Position numbers and translations under genes: made by a program | Shown here: positions 1-8,387 of the stretch, one piece after another | Position numbering within the stretch: position 1 is the stretch's first letter | How the letters are laid out: every line of letters starts with the position of its first letter | Notes under the pieces: model-generated | Seen by the model: the letters and a program-made list of their open reading frames with translations, nothing else | Told to the model about the DNA's origin: nothing | The model's database searches: none | Source: Thalassobacillus sp. CUG 92003 | GTDB taxonomy: Bacteria; Bacillota; Bacilli; Bacillales; Halobacillaceae | Assembly (NCBI RefSeq): GCF_013618635.1 | Contig: NZ_JABLSJ010000004.1 | Location: 248,001-312,000 of the forward strand | DNA: 64,000 bases | Direction: 5' to 3'

Positions 1-629
1 TCATGGCCAAACATGATGCCTTCAAGCATGTCCTCTTCTGGCACCTCTTCTGCTCCAGCTTCGACCATATTGACTGCATCTTTAGTTCCCGCCACCGTTA
101 ATTCAATATCGCTTTTTTCCTGTTGCTCAATAGTCGGGTTAATGATGAATTCTCCATCAACACGGCCCACAACTACCCCGGCAATCGGACCTGCAAATGG
201 TATATCAGAGATACTTAAAGCCAGCGATGAGCCGAGCATAGCCGCCATCTCTGAAGAACAATCCTGATCCACACTCATCACGGTTCCAATTACTTGCACG
301 TCGTTTCGATAGCCATCCGGAAACATAGGACGAATGGGCCGGTCGATTAAACGGGAAGCAAGCGTGGCTTTTTCACTAGGACGCCCCTCACGCTTAATGA
401 ACCCGCCAGGGATTTTACCAACCGCGTATAGGCGTTCTTCGTAATTGACAGTTAACGGGAAGAACGGCAAATCTTTCGGTTCTTTTGAGCCGGTTGCCGT
501 CGACAATACAGATGTATCACCATAACGAATCATACAAGCACCATTCGCCTGCTTCGCAAATTCGCCTACCTCGACAGAAAGCTCACGCCCCCCGATTTCT
601 ATTGAAAATACTTGTTTTTCCTCTGTCAT
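1..629 (-). CDS. pnp: Polynucleotide phosphorylase, 5' part of the gene
   Basis: Partial gene: the first ~209 residues are present and the rest lies beyond position 1. PNPase degrades RNA 3' to 5' with phosphate and is part of the mRNA turnover machinery. The visible part is the first RNase PH domain; [20 protein letters not shown] near the N-terminus and [15 protein letters not shown] near residue 95 are typical of the family. The ATG at 627-629 is preceded by GAGAGGAGT. It lies downstream of rpsO behind a hairpin, the usual rpsO-pnp order. Identification is firm; the catalytic second PH, KH and S1 domains cannot be seen. Confidence 0.96.
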   Translation of the reverse strand, partial: MTEEKQVFSIEIGGRELSVEVGEFAKQANGACMIRYGDTSVLSTATGSKEPKDLPFFPLTVNYEERLYAVGKIPGGFIKREGRPSEKATLASRLIDRPIRPMFPDGYRNDVQVIGTVMSVDQDCSSEMAAMLGSSLALSISDIPFAGPIAGVVVGRVDGEFIINPTIEQQEKSDIELTVAGTKDAVNMVEAGAEEVPEEDMLEGIMFGH

Positions 630-715
630 ACTGACTAGGACTCCTCTCAAAATCATGTTAATAAACACCAAGAATGTAATTGTCAGTTTACACTCTTATG
701 TATTTATGCATACAG

Positions 716-741
716 AAAAAGCGGGAATACTCCCGCTTTTT
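716..741 (-). terminator. Hairpin between rpsO and pnp
   Basis: Perfect 11-bp inverted repeat (arms 716-726 and 731-741, 4-base loop) with a GCGGGA core and a T run on the minus strand, just after the rpsO stop. It looks like a rho-independent terminator. It may be partial, or act as a PNPase/RNase III processing site, because pnp follows without an obvious strong promoter. Confidence 0.7.
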
Positions 742-751
742 TGTCAATGCA

Positions 752-1021
752 TTATCGACGCAAGCCAAGACTTTTAATAAGCTCACGGTAACGCGTAATG
801 TCTTTATTACGCAGGTAGCTCAGTAAATTACGGCGCTTACCTACCATTTTTAACAATCCGCGACGGGAATGGTGATCTTGTTTATGAACACGTAAATGCT
901 CATTCAATTTCACAATCTGTTCCGTCAGGACAGCAATTTGCACTTCTGCAGAACCTGTATCATTTTCATGAGTTTTATACTCATTAATGATTTCGTTCTT
1001 GCGATCTTGTGTGATAGCCAT
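752..1021 (-). CDS. rpsO: 30S ribosomal protein S15
   Basis: 89 residues, the usual length of bacterial S15. The protein binds the central domain of 16S rRNA at an early assembly step. Family motifs are visible: [15 protein letters not shown] near residues 22-36 and the [18 protein letters not shown] stretch in the second half. The ATG at 1019-1021 follows a strong SD (AGGAGGTG). Its leader contains a hairpin that may be an S15 feedback site. It sits between ribF and pnp as in Bacillus. Confidence 0.98.
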   Translation of the reverse strand: MAITQDRKNEIINEYKTHENDTGSAEVQIAVLTEQIVKLNEHLRVHKQDHHSRRGLLKMVGKRRNLLSYLRNKDITRYRELIKSLGLRR

Positions 1022-1059
1022 CCGTCTACACCTCCTATAACTTATTGAATTCCCATTCC

Positions 1060-1091
1060 CCTAGCTGACGTCGGAGTTACGAGCAGCCAAG
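1060..1091 (-). promoter_or_regulatory. Possible S15 autoregulatory hairpin in the rpsO leader
   Basis: On the minus strand CTTGGCTG (1091-1084) can pair with CAGCTAGG (1067-1060) through 8 pairs including two G-U, enclosing a small CGT/ACG sub-stem. It ends about 40 bases before the rpsO start. S15 feedback on its own mRNA leader is established in several bacteria, with different structures in different lineages. Whether this hairpin is the site is inference. Confidence 0.35.
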
Positions 1092-1140
1092 CGAAGGTTC
1101 CGTAATTAAGGGTACAATTTTTGCACGCAAAATGCAAGAG

Positions 1141-2088
1141 TCAGCTTTCTTGCTGAACAAAAAATTCTCTGACGTCTTTTTCATCTTGATACAAATGGCT
1201 GAGTAGGTCATCGATTCCCGCAAATTTTCGTTCTTCGCGAATAAACCTGTGCCATCTGACCGCCATTGTTTTTCCATATACCGTCTGGTCAAAGTCAAAG
1301 ATATGGACTTCTAAAAGCGGCTTTTCCATATCATCATGAAATGTAGGCTTATAGCCGAAGTTCGCCATGCCTTTCAACCATCGTCCATTTACATTTACCT
1401 CAACCGCATAAACGCCGACTTTAGGTAAATAGTAATGCTCTGCAATTTTGATATTAGCGGTAGGAAAACCGATGGTCCTCCCCCGTTTCTCACCCTCAAT
1501 TACTTGGCCGGTTACTGTATACAAGCGTCCCAAAAGTTCGGAGGCTTTCTGGACGTCACCGTTATCGAGCAACGCCCTGATTCGCGTTGAACTGATCTTC
1601 TCATCATCCTCAGACACTTGCGATATCACGGTGTGGCTAATAGCGCCACTGGCATACTCTGGTAAATCGTCCATGCGCCCTTTCCCTTTATGACCAAAAC
1701 TAAAATCAAATCCCGCCACCACATGCTTCATATTTAAGTCCAGAAAGAAATGATCAACAAAGTGTTGAGGACTAAGTTGGGCCAACGCTTCATCAAATTT
1801 GACAACCCACAGATAATCAACCCCCATCTCAGCAAGAATCTGTCGCTTTTCTTCTATCGGGGTGATGTAGTGTACGTGGCCTTCATCTTTACTTAGCACA
1901 ACAGAAGGATGGGGCGAAAATGTCATGACAGCACTCTTCATTCCCCTCTCCTTAGCTATAGAAATCGCGGATTGAATCACATGCTGGTGGCCTTTGTGAA
2001 CACCATCAAAAAAACCGACAGCCGTGACATTCTCTTCAAACTGTAGCTTATCAAAGTTATGAGGATAGGATAATTCAATTACTTTCAA
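1141..2088 (-). CDS. ribF: Bifunctional riboflavin kinase / FMN adenylyltransferase
   Basis: Makes FMN from riboflavin and then FAD. The N-terminal nucleotidyltransferase domain has the GFFDGVHKGHQ motif near residue 27 and the ISSTRIRALL motif near residue 165. The C-terminal flavokinase domain carries GRTIGFPTANI. A longer frame begins with GTG at 2097, but the TTG at 2088 has an AGGTGA SD at proper spacing and gives 315 residues, matching B. subtilis RibC in length and N-terminus. It lies between truB and rpsO. No flavin riboswitch is seen in front of it. Confidence 0.96.
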   Translation of the reverse strand: MKVIELSYPHNFDKLQFEENVTAVGFFDGVHKGHQHVIQSAISIAKERGMKSAVMTFSPHPSVVLSKDEGHVHYITPIEEKRQILAEMGVDYLWVVKFDEALAQLSPQHFVDHFFLDLNMKHVVAGFDFSFGHKGKGRMDDLPEYASGAISHTVISQVSEDDEKISSTRIRALLDNGDVQKASELLGRLYTVTGQVIEGEKRGRTIGFPTANIKIAEHYYLPKVGVYAVEVNVNGRWLKGMANFGYKPTFHDDMEKPLLEVHIFDFDQTVYGKTMAVRWHRFIREERKFAGIDDLLSHLYQDEKDVREFFVQQES

Positions 2089-2137
2089 CTTGTTCACCTA
2101 CTTTTATAACCATTAATCAAACCAAGAGGAGAAGACC

Positions 2138-3037
2138 TCAAAAAACACGCACGGGCTTAATTTTTCCTGCCTTTTCGGGATGGGGCATATAAATAGCTAC
2201 GGCTTCCTGGCGATAACATATGACGAATTCTTCCGTTCTGAATGGCCGATCAGGAGCTGAAAGCACCCGTCCATGTGCGACCATCTCTTTGGTAGCCGCA
2301 TCGACTTCCCATGTGTCAAGGTGTCCAATCCCCCTCATTAAAGGGAGAAGAAATTGACTGGGTGATTGATTATCAATCATCTCGGCTAACTGATCAAAAT
2401 GATAGCAGTCTTCTTTCGCTATATTCCCTGTTTGGGTTCGAACTAAATCAGACATATGGGCCGGAAATCCAATATCTTGCCCAATTGCTACACATAGTGT
2501 TCGAATATATGTACCCTTTGAGCATATAACTCGAAAGGAGAATGTGATTTGTCCGTCTGATTTCCTGACAGGATCACTCAACAAGTCAATTGCATATATG
2601 CTTGCTTGTCGAACAGGCCGCTCTACTGTTTCACCAGCCCGCGCGTATTCATAAAGTTTTCTGCCCTTTACTTTCACAGCAGAATACATCGGCGGTACTT
2701 GTTCGATATGACCTGTAAATGTTCTTAAACTTTCTAATAGTTGATCACGTGAAGGGATGCTGTCGATCGTCACTTCCTCAACAACTTGGCCATAGCTATC
2801 TTCAGTTTCGGTCGATTGGCCCAGGGTCACTTCTGCCTCATACGTCTTTTTTGTTTCGGTCAAATAAGGAACAATTTTCGTTGCCCGGCCAATGCACAAA
2901 GGCAGAACACCTTCGACTTCCGGATCCAAAGTCCCGGTATGCCCTATCTTTTTAGTATGCAACAGCCTCCGGGCTTTTGCCACACAATCATGTGACGTCA
3001 TTCCTCTTGGCTTCCATAACGGCAAAATTCCATTCAC
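2138..3037 (-). CDS. truB: tRNA pseudouridine(55) synthase
   Basis: Converts U55 of the tRNA T-loop to pseudouridine. The N-terminus has KPRGMTSHD followed by GHTGTLDPEVEGVLPLCIG, which contains the catalytic Asp of the GTLDP motif. YSAVKVKGRKLYEYAR and the CSKGTYIRTL motif follow. I take the GTG at 3037 as start because AGAGGTGA lies 5-6 bases upstream; the longer frame adds three residues whose codons overlap that SD. The protein is about 299 residues. It sits between rbfA and ribF in the usual order. Confidence 0.96.
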   Translation of the reverse strand: MNGILPLWKPRGMTSHDCVAKARRLLHTKKIGHTGTLDPEVEGVLPLCIGRATKIVPYLTETKKTYEAEVTLGQSTETEDSYGQVVEEVTIDSIPSRDQLLESLRTFTGHIEQVPPMYSAVKVKGRKLYEYARAGETVERPVRQASIYAIDLLSDPVRKSDGQITFSFRVICSKGTYIRTLCVAIGQDIGFPAHMSDLVRTQTGNIAKEDCYHFDQLAEMIDNQSPSQFLLPLMRGIGHLDTWEVDAATKEMVAHGRVLSAPDRPFRTEEFVICYRQEAVAIYMPHPEKAGKIKPVRVF

Positions 3038-3081
3038 GTTGTTCACCTCTGTTTCCTCAACTTAAAAACATGAACATGAGG

Positions 3082-3112
3082 AATCCGTGCAGTTACGAAG
3101 GCTGCACGGATT
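3082..3112 (-). terminator. Hairpin between rbfA and truB
   Basis: Perfect 11-bp inverted repeat (3082-3092 and 3102-3112) with core CCGTGCAG, just after the rbfA stop. No T run follows on the minus strand, so it is more likely an attenuating or mRNA-protecting stem than a full terminator. Confidence 0.4.
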
Positions 3113-3116
3113 TACA

Positions 3117-3470
3117 TTATTCGTTATCGGACTCATTCAAATCCTTGATAATGGTTTCAATACGATTCCCATGTTCAATGGCTTCATCAAATTCAAACGT
3201 AATCTCAGGTGTTTTACGCAAGCGAATTCGCTGCCCTATTTCAGATCGGATAAACCCTTTTGCCTTGGCAAGGCCTACGAGTGTATCCTGCTTTTGCTTA
3301 TCATCGCCTAAGACCGATATAAAGACTTTAGCTTGTTGGAGGTCGCCCGTCACCTTTACATCCGTGACCGTCACAAATCCAATACGGGGATCTTTAATTT
3401 TTTTGCTGATGATATCGCTGAGCTCTTTTTTCATTTGTTCGCCAACTCTATTGGCACGCATATCATTCAT
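3117..3470 (-). CDS. rbfA: 30S ribosome-binding factor A
   Basis: 117-residue late 30S maturation factor that binds near helix 1 of 16S rRNA and helps cold adaptation. The whole length matches the family: [14 protein letters not shown] at the start, [13 protein letters not shown] near residue 28, and [14 protein letters not shown] near residue 83. The frame opens with MND before the conserved MRANR, so the true start may be the fourth codon. It sits between ylxP and truB in the infB block. Confidence 0.96.
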   Translation of the reverse strand: MNDMRANRVGEQMKKELSDIISKKIKDPRIGFVTVTDVKVTGDLQQAKVFISVLGDDKQKQDTLVGLAKAKGFIRSEIGQRIRLRKTPEITFEFDEAIEHGNRIETIIKDLNESDNE

Positions 3471-3500
3471 TATGATTCACCTCTTTATATAACCCTACCG

Positions 3501-3779
3501 TTAATACCATTCAAAATCGGTCCGTGTCCGCTCGATTTCCGGAAACGAATCAATCAATTCAAGTGTTTGCATGATCGCTTGCTCGGCACGGACGCTATCA
3601 TTTGAAATGGTCACGATCCCCAAAAGGGTCCGCTGCCATAAGTTTTGAAAATCCAATTCGCTTACGGCTACGTTATGGTCATTTTGAATCCTGGCCTTGA
3701 TTCGTTTTACAACAGACCGTTTATCCTTTAAGGATTGAGCCTCATAAATGATGGCCTCAACTTCCGCAGCAAAAATCAT
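3501..3779 (-). CDS. ylxP: DUF503 family protein YlxP
   Basis: 92-residue DUF503 protein. Conserved features are [10 protein letters not shown]-like [18 protein letters not shown] near residue 15 and [18 protein letters not shown] near residue 38. YlxP and its relatives are linked to 30S assembly by gene context and interaction data in Bacillus; the exact role is not settled. Its ATG overlaps the infB stop (3776-3779), suggesting coupled translation. rbfA follows. Confidence 0.9.
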   Translation of the reverse strand: MIFAAEVEAIIYEAQSLKDKRSVVKRIKARIQNDHNVAVSELDFQNLWQRTLLGIVTISNDSVRAEQAIMQTLELIDSFPEIERTRTDFEWY

Positions 3780-5908
3780 GTCCGTTCAATTTCCTCCATG
3801 ACAAATGCTTCAATGATGTCGCCTTCCTTGATATCATTGAAATTCTTCACGGTAATACCACATTCATATCCTTGCTGAACCTCTTTCGTATCATCTTTAT
3901 AACGCTTCAAGGAATCCAGTTCCCCTTCGAATAAGACGACACCATCCCTGATCACTCTGATACTGGAATTACGTGTAATTTTGCCATCTGTGACATATGA
4001 TCCGGCAATTGTACCGATTTTGGAAACCTTGAATATTTCGCGTACTTCAGCTTGCCCGATTGTCTTTTCTTCGTATTCCGGATCCAGCATACCCTTCATC
4101 GCTGCTTCAATTTCTTCCATCACTTTATAAATGATCCGATGAAGGCGAATTTCTACTTTTTCAGATTCTGCTGCTTTTTTAGCATTCCCATCCGGACGTA
4201 CATTGAACCCGATAATGATGGCATTCGAAGCTGAAGCTAGAGAAACATCCGATTCAGTGATGCCACCGACGCCGGTATGAATAATCTTAACTTTAGCGCC
4301 CTCTACCTCAATTTTCTGCAAGGATGAGGCTAATGCTTCTACTGAACCTTGGACATCAGCTTTCACGATCAGATTGATTTCTTTGATATCGCCTTGTTTA
4401 ATTTGATCGAATAAATCATCCAGGCTAACTTTTGAATTGTCACTGCGTCTAGCTTCAATATGCTTCTGCTGACGTGCTTCACCAATCGATCTGGCTTTCT
4501 TTTCATCTTCGAACGCAAGGAAACGATCCCCTGCCTGAGGCACATTGTTCAAGCCGGTAATCTCAACAGGCATTGAAGGTGCAGCCGATTTAACACGCTT
4601 TCCTAATTCGTTAACCATAGCACGCACGCGCCCAAACGCACTCCCAACGACAATCGGATCCCCTACATTCAGGGTACCATTTTGGACCAGCAGCGTTGCG
4701 ACTGGGCCGCGGCCTTTATCCAATTGAGCCTCAATTACCGTGCCGTAGGCTTTTCGATCAGGGTTAGCTTGTAATTCTTCCATTTCAGAAACAAGCAGAA
4801 TCATCTCAATCAATTCATCGATACCCTCGTGCTTTACGGCTGACATATGGACAAATATCGTATCGCCCCCGTATGCCTCCGGTACCAATTCATACTCCAT
4901 CAACTCTTGCATGACGCGATCAGGATTTGCACCCTCTTTATCCATTTTATTGACGGCAACAATAATCGGTACGCCTGCGGCTTTAGCATGGCTGATTGCT
5001 TCCTGTGTTTGCGGCATGACACCGTCATCAGCAGCAACAACTAAAATAGCAATATCGGTTACTTGTGCCCCGCGGGATCTCATGCTTGTGAACGCTGCGT
5101 GACCCGGTGTGTCAAGGAAAGTCACTTTTTTACCGTTTTCTTCCACTTGATAAGCGCCAATATGCTGCGTGATGCCACCTGCTTCTCCCTCTGTCACCTT
5201 TGTATCACGGATGGAATCAAGCAACGTTGTCTTACCGTGGTCCACGTGCCCCATAATGGTGACAACAGCCGGACGTTCTTTCAGTTTAGCCGGATCATCT
5301 TCAGCCGCCATATTTGCAAGATCCGTTTCATCGACGATCTCTTCTTCTTCAACTTTTACGTTGAATTCCTCAGCAATCAATTCGATGGATTCTTTATCCA
5401 AATCCTGATTTTTGGTCGCCATAACACCTAGGAACATCAGCTTTTTAATAATTTCAGCCGGCTCCTTATTCAGCTTTTCAGCAAGTTGAGCCACTGTAAG
5501 GCTGTCAGTATACGTGATTTTCTCCGGAGTTTGAGCGGATTTCTGCTGGTTTTTGCCACCTTTTCCACCCTTTTTGTTCGGTTGATTCTTTTGATTTTGA
5601 TTGCGGTTTTGATTTTTCTTTTGCGGATTAGATTTATTGGCGTTTCCTTGTGGTTTCTTGCTATTTTTCTGCTGGGATTGGGCGCCTGATTGGTTTGAGT
5701 TTTGTTGAGCTGCCCCATTTTGCTGCGTATTGTTTCCTTTTTGTTCAGCTGACGGTTTAAACGCTCCGTCAAGCTTCCCTTTCGTGTCCTCTGAGATGGT
5801 CGCCATGTGGTTGGAGACCGACACGTTCATTTCATTCAGTTTATTGAGAACTTGTTTACTGGACAAGCTATTTTGTTTGGCATATTCATATACGCGCATC
5901 TTACTCAT
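3776..5908 (-). CDS. infB: Translation initiation factor IF-2
   Basis: GTPase that places initiator tRNA on the 30S subunit and promotes subunit joining. About 710 residues from the ATG at 5908, which has SD GGGGGTGA; 49 further in-frame codons upstream run back into ylxQ and are not conserved. The order is an N-terminal IF2N fold ([12 protein letters not shown]), a Q/N/K-rich linker at about residues 50-120, a second IF2N, and the GTPase domain. G1 is GHVDHGKT near residue 219, followed by DTPGH near 264 and NKMD near 317. The C-terminal IF2 domains follow. The long asparagine/glutamine linker is typical of Bacillaceae. Confidence 0.98.
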   Translation of the reverse strand: MSKMRVYEYAKQNSLSSKQVLNKLNEMNVSVSNHMATISEDTKGKLDGAFKPSAEQKGNNTQQNGAAQQNSNQSGAQSQQKNSKKPQGNANKSNPQKKNQNRNQNQKNQPNKKGGKGGKNQQKSAQTPEKITYTDSLTVAQLAEKLNKEPAEIIKKLMFLGVMATKNQDLDKESIELIAEEFNVKVEEEEIVDETDLANMAAEDDPAKLKERPAVVTIMGHVDHGKTTLLDSIRDTKVTEGEAGGITQHIGAYQVEENGKKVTFLDTPGHAAFTSMRSRGAQVTDIAILVVAADDGVMPQTQEAISHAKAAGVPIIVAVNKMDKEGANPDRVMQELMEYELVPEAYGGDTIFVHMSAVKHEGIDELIEMILLVSEMEELQANPDRKAYGTVIEAQLDKGRGPVATLLVQNGTLNVGDPIVVGSAFGRVRAMVNELGKRVKSAAPSMPVEITGLNNVPQAGDRFLAFEDEKKARSIGEARQQKHIEARRSDNSKVSLDDLFDQIKQGDIKEINLIVKADVQGSVEALASSLQKIEVEGAKVKIIHTGVGGITESDVSLASASNAIIIGFNVRPDGNAKKAAESEKVEIRLHRIIYKVMEEIEAAMKGMLDPEYEEKTIGQAEVREIFKVSKIGTIAGSYVTDGKITRNSSIRVIRDGVVLFEGELDSLKRYKDDTKEVQQGYECGITVKNFNDIKEGDIIEAFVMEEIERT

Positions 5909-5924
5909 ATTGTCACCCCCGAAT

Positions 5925-6227
5925 TTATTCATCGAGCAACGATTGCAATTTTGTCGCAAATCCTTTATCCAGAATTGCGATCGCGACTCTCCCTGTTTTT
6001 CCGATAGAAGCTGATAGCGTCTCGCGATCCGCCACTTCGTAACAGGGTATGGCATAAAAGCTGCATTTATCTTTCAGCTTTTTAGCAGTGCGGAAACCAG
6101 TATCATTCGCAATGACTACCAGTTTCGCGCGTTTATTCTTGATATCATTTAGGATTGCGTCTTCACCCAGGGAACACTTGCCTGCACGAAAAGCAAGTCC
6201 TATTAAACTCAAATAGGAAGATGTCAT
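5925..6227 (-). CDS. ylxQ: L7Ae-family ribosomal/RNA-binding protein YlxQ
   Basis: 100 residues with the L7Ae/L30e/S12e fold: [17 protein letters not shown] at the N-terminus, [18 protein letters not shown] in the middle, and the glycine-rich [16 protein letters not shown] near the C-terminus. Relatives bind kink-turn RNA; the role of YlxQ itself is poorly defined. It lies 2 bases after rnpM and 16 before infB, inside the nusA operon. Confidence 0.9.
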   Translation of the reverse strand: MTSSYLSLIGLAFRAGKCSLGEDAILNDIKNKRAKLVVIANDTGFRTAKKLKDKCSFYAIPCYEVADRETLSASIGKTGRVAIAILDKGFATKLQSLLDE

Positions 6228-6229
6228 GG

Positions 6230-6496
6230 TTATTCTTCAACTATCTGTTTCAGCTGGTCATAAATCTCAGAACCAACTTTCGTATTCAAATGGCGACTCA
6301 AAATGTCTTGATCTTCTGCCATATCGATGACACTCCGATCCTTGGAGAGATAAGCCCCCCTGCCATTCTTTTTCCCGGTTTCATCGACAAATACGTCACC
6401 GTCTTGATTCTTTACGATTCGAATCAATTGCTGCTTCGGCTTCATTTCCCTCGTGGCGACACATTTACGCAACGGTGTCTTTTTGGTGCGTGCCAT
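6230..6496 (-). CDS. rnpM: YlxR family RNA-binding protein (RNase P modulator RnpM)
   Basis: 88 residues matching the YlxR (DUF448) family: TPLRKCVATREMKPKQQLIR near residue 7 and the KKNGRGAYLSKD motif near residue 42. Family members bind RNA, and the B. subtilis protein has been described as a modulator of RNase P. Start ATG at 6494-6496 has SD AAGGAGGG. It sits between nusA and ylxQ, the invariant position for the family. Confidence 0.92.
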   Translation of the reverse strand: MARTKKTPLRKCVATREMKPKQQLIRIVKNQDGDVFVDETGKKNGRGAYLSKDRSVIDMAEDQDILSRHLNTKVGSEIYDQLKQIVEE

Positions 6497-6517
6497 CTGT
6501 AACCCTCCTTATTCAAA

Positions 6518-7615
6518 TCAATCTTCTTCGAGATCAGAATAAGCTACTTCTTCATCGTCATCTTCAGATAATAATCCTTCTTCTCTTGCCTCTGATTCAC
6601 TCTTAATATCAATTTTCCAGCCAGTCAATTTTGCTGCTAATCTGGCATTTTGCCCACGCTTGCCAATCGCAAGGGACAACTGATAGTCAGGTACGACCAC
6701 TGTTGTTGCCTTATCTTCTTCATCCACGAGTACTTCAACGACTTTGGACGGGCTAAGGGCATTCGATACGTACACCACAGGGTCTTCTGACCATTGAACG
6801 ATATCAATCTTTTCACCTTTCAACTCATCCACGATGGCCTGGACCCTCTGTCCGCGCTGTCCAACGCAAGAGCCGACCGGATCGATTTCCGGATCAGGTG
6901 CGTGCACAGAGATTTTAGAACGGTCACCAGCTTCACGTGCGACAGATCTGATTTCAACTGTTCCATCAAAGATTTCCGGTACTTCCATTTCAAACAAGCG
7001 TTTCAATAAGCCGGGATGGGTTCTGGAGACGTAAATATGAGGACCTTTATTCGTATTTTCCACCTTCGTGACAAATACTTTCAACCGATCATGGACATTA
7101 TACGTTTCTGTCGGCATCTGTTCGCCCTCTGGCAGTCTAGCTTCAATTTTACCGAGATTAACATAGATGAACCGTGGATCCATACGTTGGATGATTCCCG
7201 TCATGACATCTTCTTCACGATCCACATATTCGCCGTAAATCACACCTCGTTCAGCTTCACGAACACGCTGGGTCACGACCTGTTTAGCAGCTTGTGCAGC
7301 GATACGCCCAAAATCCATCGGCGTCACTTCAACTTCAATTACATCTTCAAGCTCGTAATTCGGATTGATTTGCTTTGCTTCCTCCAACGAAATCTCTTGG
7401 TTTTCATCCATCACTTCTTCAACAATCACTTTTCTAGCATACACATGCATACTGCCTGAATCTTCGTTGATATCTACGCGCACATTCGTCGCAGAGTTGA
7501 AATTCTTTTTGTATGCTGAAATCAAGGCTGCTTCTAATGCTTCCAATAATAAGCCTTTGTCAATGCCTTTTTCTTTTTCAAGATAATTCATGGCATCAAA
7601 TAGTTCACTGCTCAC
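6518..7615 (-). CDS. nusA: Transcription termination/antitermination factor NusA
   Basis: 365 residues. It binds RNA polymerase and nascent RNA to promote pausing, intrinsic termination and antitermination. The order is an N-terminal polymerase-binding domain, an S1 domain near residues 130-200, and two KH domains ([19 protein letters not shown] near residue 247 and [20 protein letters not shown] near 315). A short acidic C-tail replaces the repeats found in enterobacteria. The start is GTG at 7613-7615 with SD AAAGGGGG. It follows rimP by 14 bases. Confidence 0.97.
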   Translation of the reverse strand: MSSELFDAMNYLEKEKGIDKGLLLEALEAALISAYKKNFNSATNVRVDINEDSGSMHVYARKVIVEEVMDENQEISLEEAKQINPNYELEDVIEVEVTPMDFGRIAAQAAKQVVTQRVREAERGVIYGEYVDREEDVMTGIIQRMDPRFIYVNLGKIEARLPEGEQMPTETYNVHDRLKVFVTKVENTNKGPHIYVSRTHPGLLKRLFEMEVPEIFDGTVEIRSVAREAGDRSKISVHAPDPEIDPVGSCVGQRGQRVQAIVDELKGEKIDIVQWSEDPVVYVSNALSPSKVVEVLVDEEDKATTVVVPDYQLSLAIGKRGQNARLAAKLTGWKIDIKSESEAREEGLLSEDDDEEVAYSDLEED

Positions 7616-7629
7616 CGTTTTTTCCCCCT

Positions 7630-8103
7630 TTAGTTAAACGTAACGGCCAATCGGGCTTTGGCAATTTTATCATAGGGCACTTCGATTTGCTTCGTTTTTG
7701 TTTTGATTTTAAATTCAATGGTAGCCGTATTATTTTCAAATGATACGAGGTCACCTTCAAATTCTTTTTCTCCATCAATGTGCTCATACAGTTTGATATA
7801 CACATGTTCTCCAATATGGCTTAAGAAATCTTCTGGTTTTTTCAATGGTCTCTCAGCTCCAGGAGAGGATACTTCAAGAAAGTAAGGGAAGTTGATCGGG
7901 TCGTGTTCGTCTAACTTCTCACTTAATTGTTCAGAAACACGGCCGCATTCTTCGATATCTACTCCGCCGGGTTTGTCAACGTAAACACGAAGATACCAAT
8001 TTTTCCCTTCATGTTTGTACTCGACCTCTACAAGTTCGAGATTCATATCTTCTAGTATTGGCCGTGCCAGATCTTCCGTGACTTTAATGACTTCTTGGCT
8101 CAT
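7630..8103 (-). CDS. rimP: Ribosome maturation factor RimP
   Basis: About 157 residues, needed for 30S maturation. Family motifs are LELVEVEYKHEGKNWYLRVY near residue 22, GGVDIEECGRVSEQLSE near 48, and YFLEVSSPGAERPLK near 72. The frame can be extended to an ATG at 8124, but AAAGGAGGG lies 7 bases before the ATG at 8103, which I prefer. It is the first gene of the rimP-nusA-infB operon, with a possible extended -10 element about 40 bases upstream. Confidence 0.95.
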   Translation of the reverse strand: MSQEVIKVTEDLARPILEDMNLELVEVEYKHEGKNWYLRVYVDKPGGVDIEECGRVSEQLSEKLDEHDPINFPYFLEVSSPGAERPLKKPEDFLSHIGEHVYIKLYEHIDGEKEFEGDLVSFENNTATIEFKIKTKTKQIEVPYDKIAKARLAVTFN

Positions 8104-8144
8104 ATCCATCCCTCCTTTTTCCATAGTATTTCATAAATTGGCAT

Positions 8145-8153
8145 ATTCTATCA
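8145..8153 (-). promoter_or_regulatory. Candidate extended -10 promoter for rimP operon
   Basis: TGATAGAAT on the minus strand gives a TGn-extended -10 with five of six consensus bases, about 40 bases before the rimP start. No good -35 is seen. It lies after the polC hairpins, where an operon promoter is expected. Confidence 0.35.
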
Positions 8154-8193
8154 TTCATCGCACAAGACGAAAATAAGTAACGGACATAAATAC

Positions 8194-8309
8194 CGCACTA
8201 CAATGAATGTAGTGCGTGACTGGTCAAAAATTCCCCGCGTAATCGTGGTTGAAACATGTAGAATTAATGCTAGAGATAAGACGAAAGAGTGGGTTGCCCC
8301 ACTCTTTCG
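8194..8309 (-). terminator. Two hairpins after polC
   Basis: The first hairpin after polC is a perfect 12-bp stem (8282-8293 and 8298-8309) with a 4-base loop. The second is a perfect 9-bp stem (8194-8202 and 8208-8216). Neither has a long T run, but together they separate polC from the rimP operon and probably terminate or insulate. Confidence 0.55.
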
Positions 8310-8387
8310 CACGTCACGTATCAATTATCTCACCATAGAGAATATACCATAGTTGCCTTATTATTGCAACAAAGCTTCAATCTGGCA

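Noticed and set aside
2977-3492. 171-codon plus-strand frame opposite truB and rbfA
   Set aside because: It is antisense to two well-conserved genes, has no proper ribosome binding site and no recognisable family. It is a shadow of their codon use.
5909-6055. N-terminal extension of infB by 49 codons
   Set aside because: The extension overlaps ylxQ in another frame and is not part of IF2. The ATG at 5908 has a strong SD and the conserved [11 protein letters not shown] start.
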